Shown here: one piece after another, positions 20,073-20,252 of the stretch
Layout: the number at the start of each line of letters is the position of its first letter
Numbering within the stretch: position 1 is the first letter of the stretch
Assembly: GCA_002751075.1 (NCBI GenBank)
Contig: NAOQ01000345.1
Location: 46,282 to 66,533 of the forward strand
Origin: Ichthyophonus hoferi
Taxonomy: Eukaryota; Opisthokonta; Ichthyosporea; Ichthyophonida; Ichthyophonidae
Length of the DNA: 20,252 nucleotides
Reading direction: 5' to 3'
Notes under the pieces: model-generated
Told to the model about the DNA's origin: nothing
Seen by the model: the letters and a program-made list of their open reading frames with translations, nothing else
Databases searched by the model: none
Program-made: the position numbers and the translations under genes

Positions 20073-20252
20073 GTATATATAATTTCAACATTCCCCTTTA
20101 GTATAGTTGCTTCCTTTAGCCATTTGATGAAAAATAATGGAAAACAGAAATTGTGCAGGGACGGAGAGGAAGTGCATATATACAAACAAATAGGTAATAA
20201 AAGGACAAAAGAAGTGTCAAATCAACTAAATACATAGATAGGGGCAAGTGTA
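20073..20252 (+). other. ABCG intron 8, running off the window
   Basis: The donor gtatat follows the VVYPYNK codons. No stop, final membrane helix or next exon is seen before the window ends, so the last coding exon or exons with the sixth transmembrane segment lie beyond. Confidence 0.7.

Noticed and set aside
1-20252. CRISPR array, tRNA genes, rRNA genes, retroviral or Polinton-like elements
   Set aside because: No regularly spaced repeats, cloverleaf with A/B boxes, rRNA blocks, or polymerase, integrase or capsid motifs were seen on either strand.

Overview
This window is nuclear DNA from an intron-rich eukaryote, very probably an animal or close relative. The three genes recognised have spliceosomal GT-AG introns (mostly 250-850 bases), use the standard genetic code, and lie in AT-rich, CpG-poor DNA with many TA microsatellites. 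The gene content fits an early-branching or otherwise slowly evolving metazoan. CLN5 is, as far as I recall, missing from Drosophila and C. elegans, so those lineages are unlikely. I cannot name the species; a sponge, cnidarian or similar invertebrate would fit.

Layout. (1) The 5' half of CLN5, a lysosomal BMP synthase/thioesterase, lies on the minus strand: three exons at 1683-1477, 1017-919 and 500-338, with the rest beyond the left edge. (2) A 1.4 kb divergent intergenic region (1684-3076) contains a small CpG-bearing cluster of CRE, ETS-like and E-box motifs. (3) A complete 13-exon MPP10 (MPHOSPH10) gene, encoding a U3 snoRNP protein of the small-subunit processome, lies on the plus strand (3077-11103, 708 residues). 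All exon phases close and it matches the human protein along its whole length. (4) A 2.85 kb intergenic region (11104-13954) holds the MPP10 poly(A) signal, two inverted copies of an old dispersed repeat (a third copy sits in CLN5 intron 3), and upstream motifs for the next gene. (5) The first eight coding exons of an ABCG (White/BCRP-type) half-transporter lie on the plus strand (13955-20072), with the last exon or exons beyond the right edge.

The genes do not form a pathway: CLN5 acts in lysosomal lipid metabolism, MPP10 in 18S rRNA processing, and the ABCG protein in membrane export. What links them is position: CLN5 and MPP10 are head to head.

I see no CRISPR array, tRNA, rRNA, virus-like element or undescribed multi-gene system. 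The most useful non-gene signals are the inverted repeat pair at about 11585-12400, the facing pyrimidine and purine tracts around MPP10 exon 3, and the promoter motif clusters.
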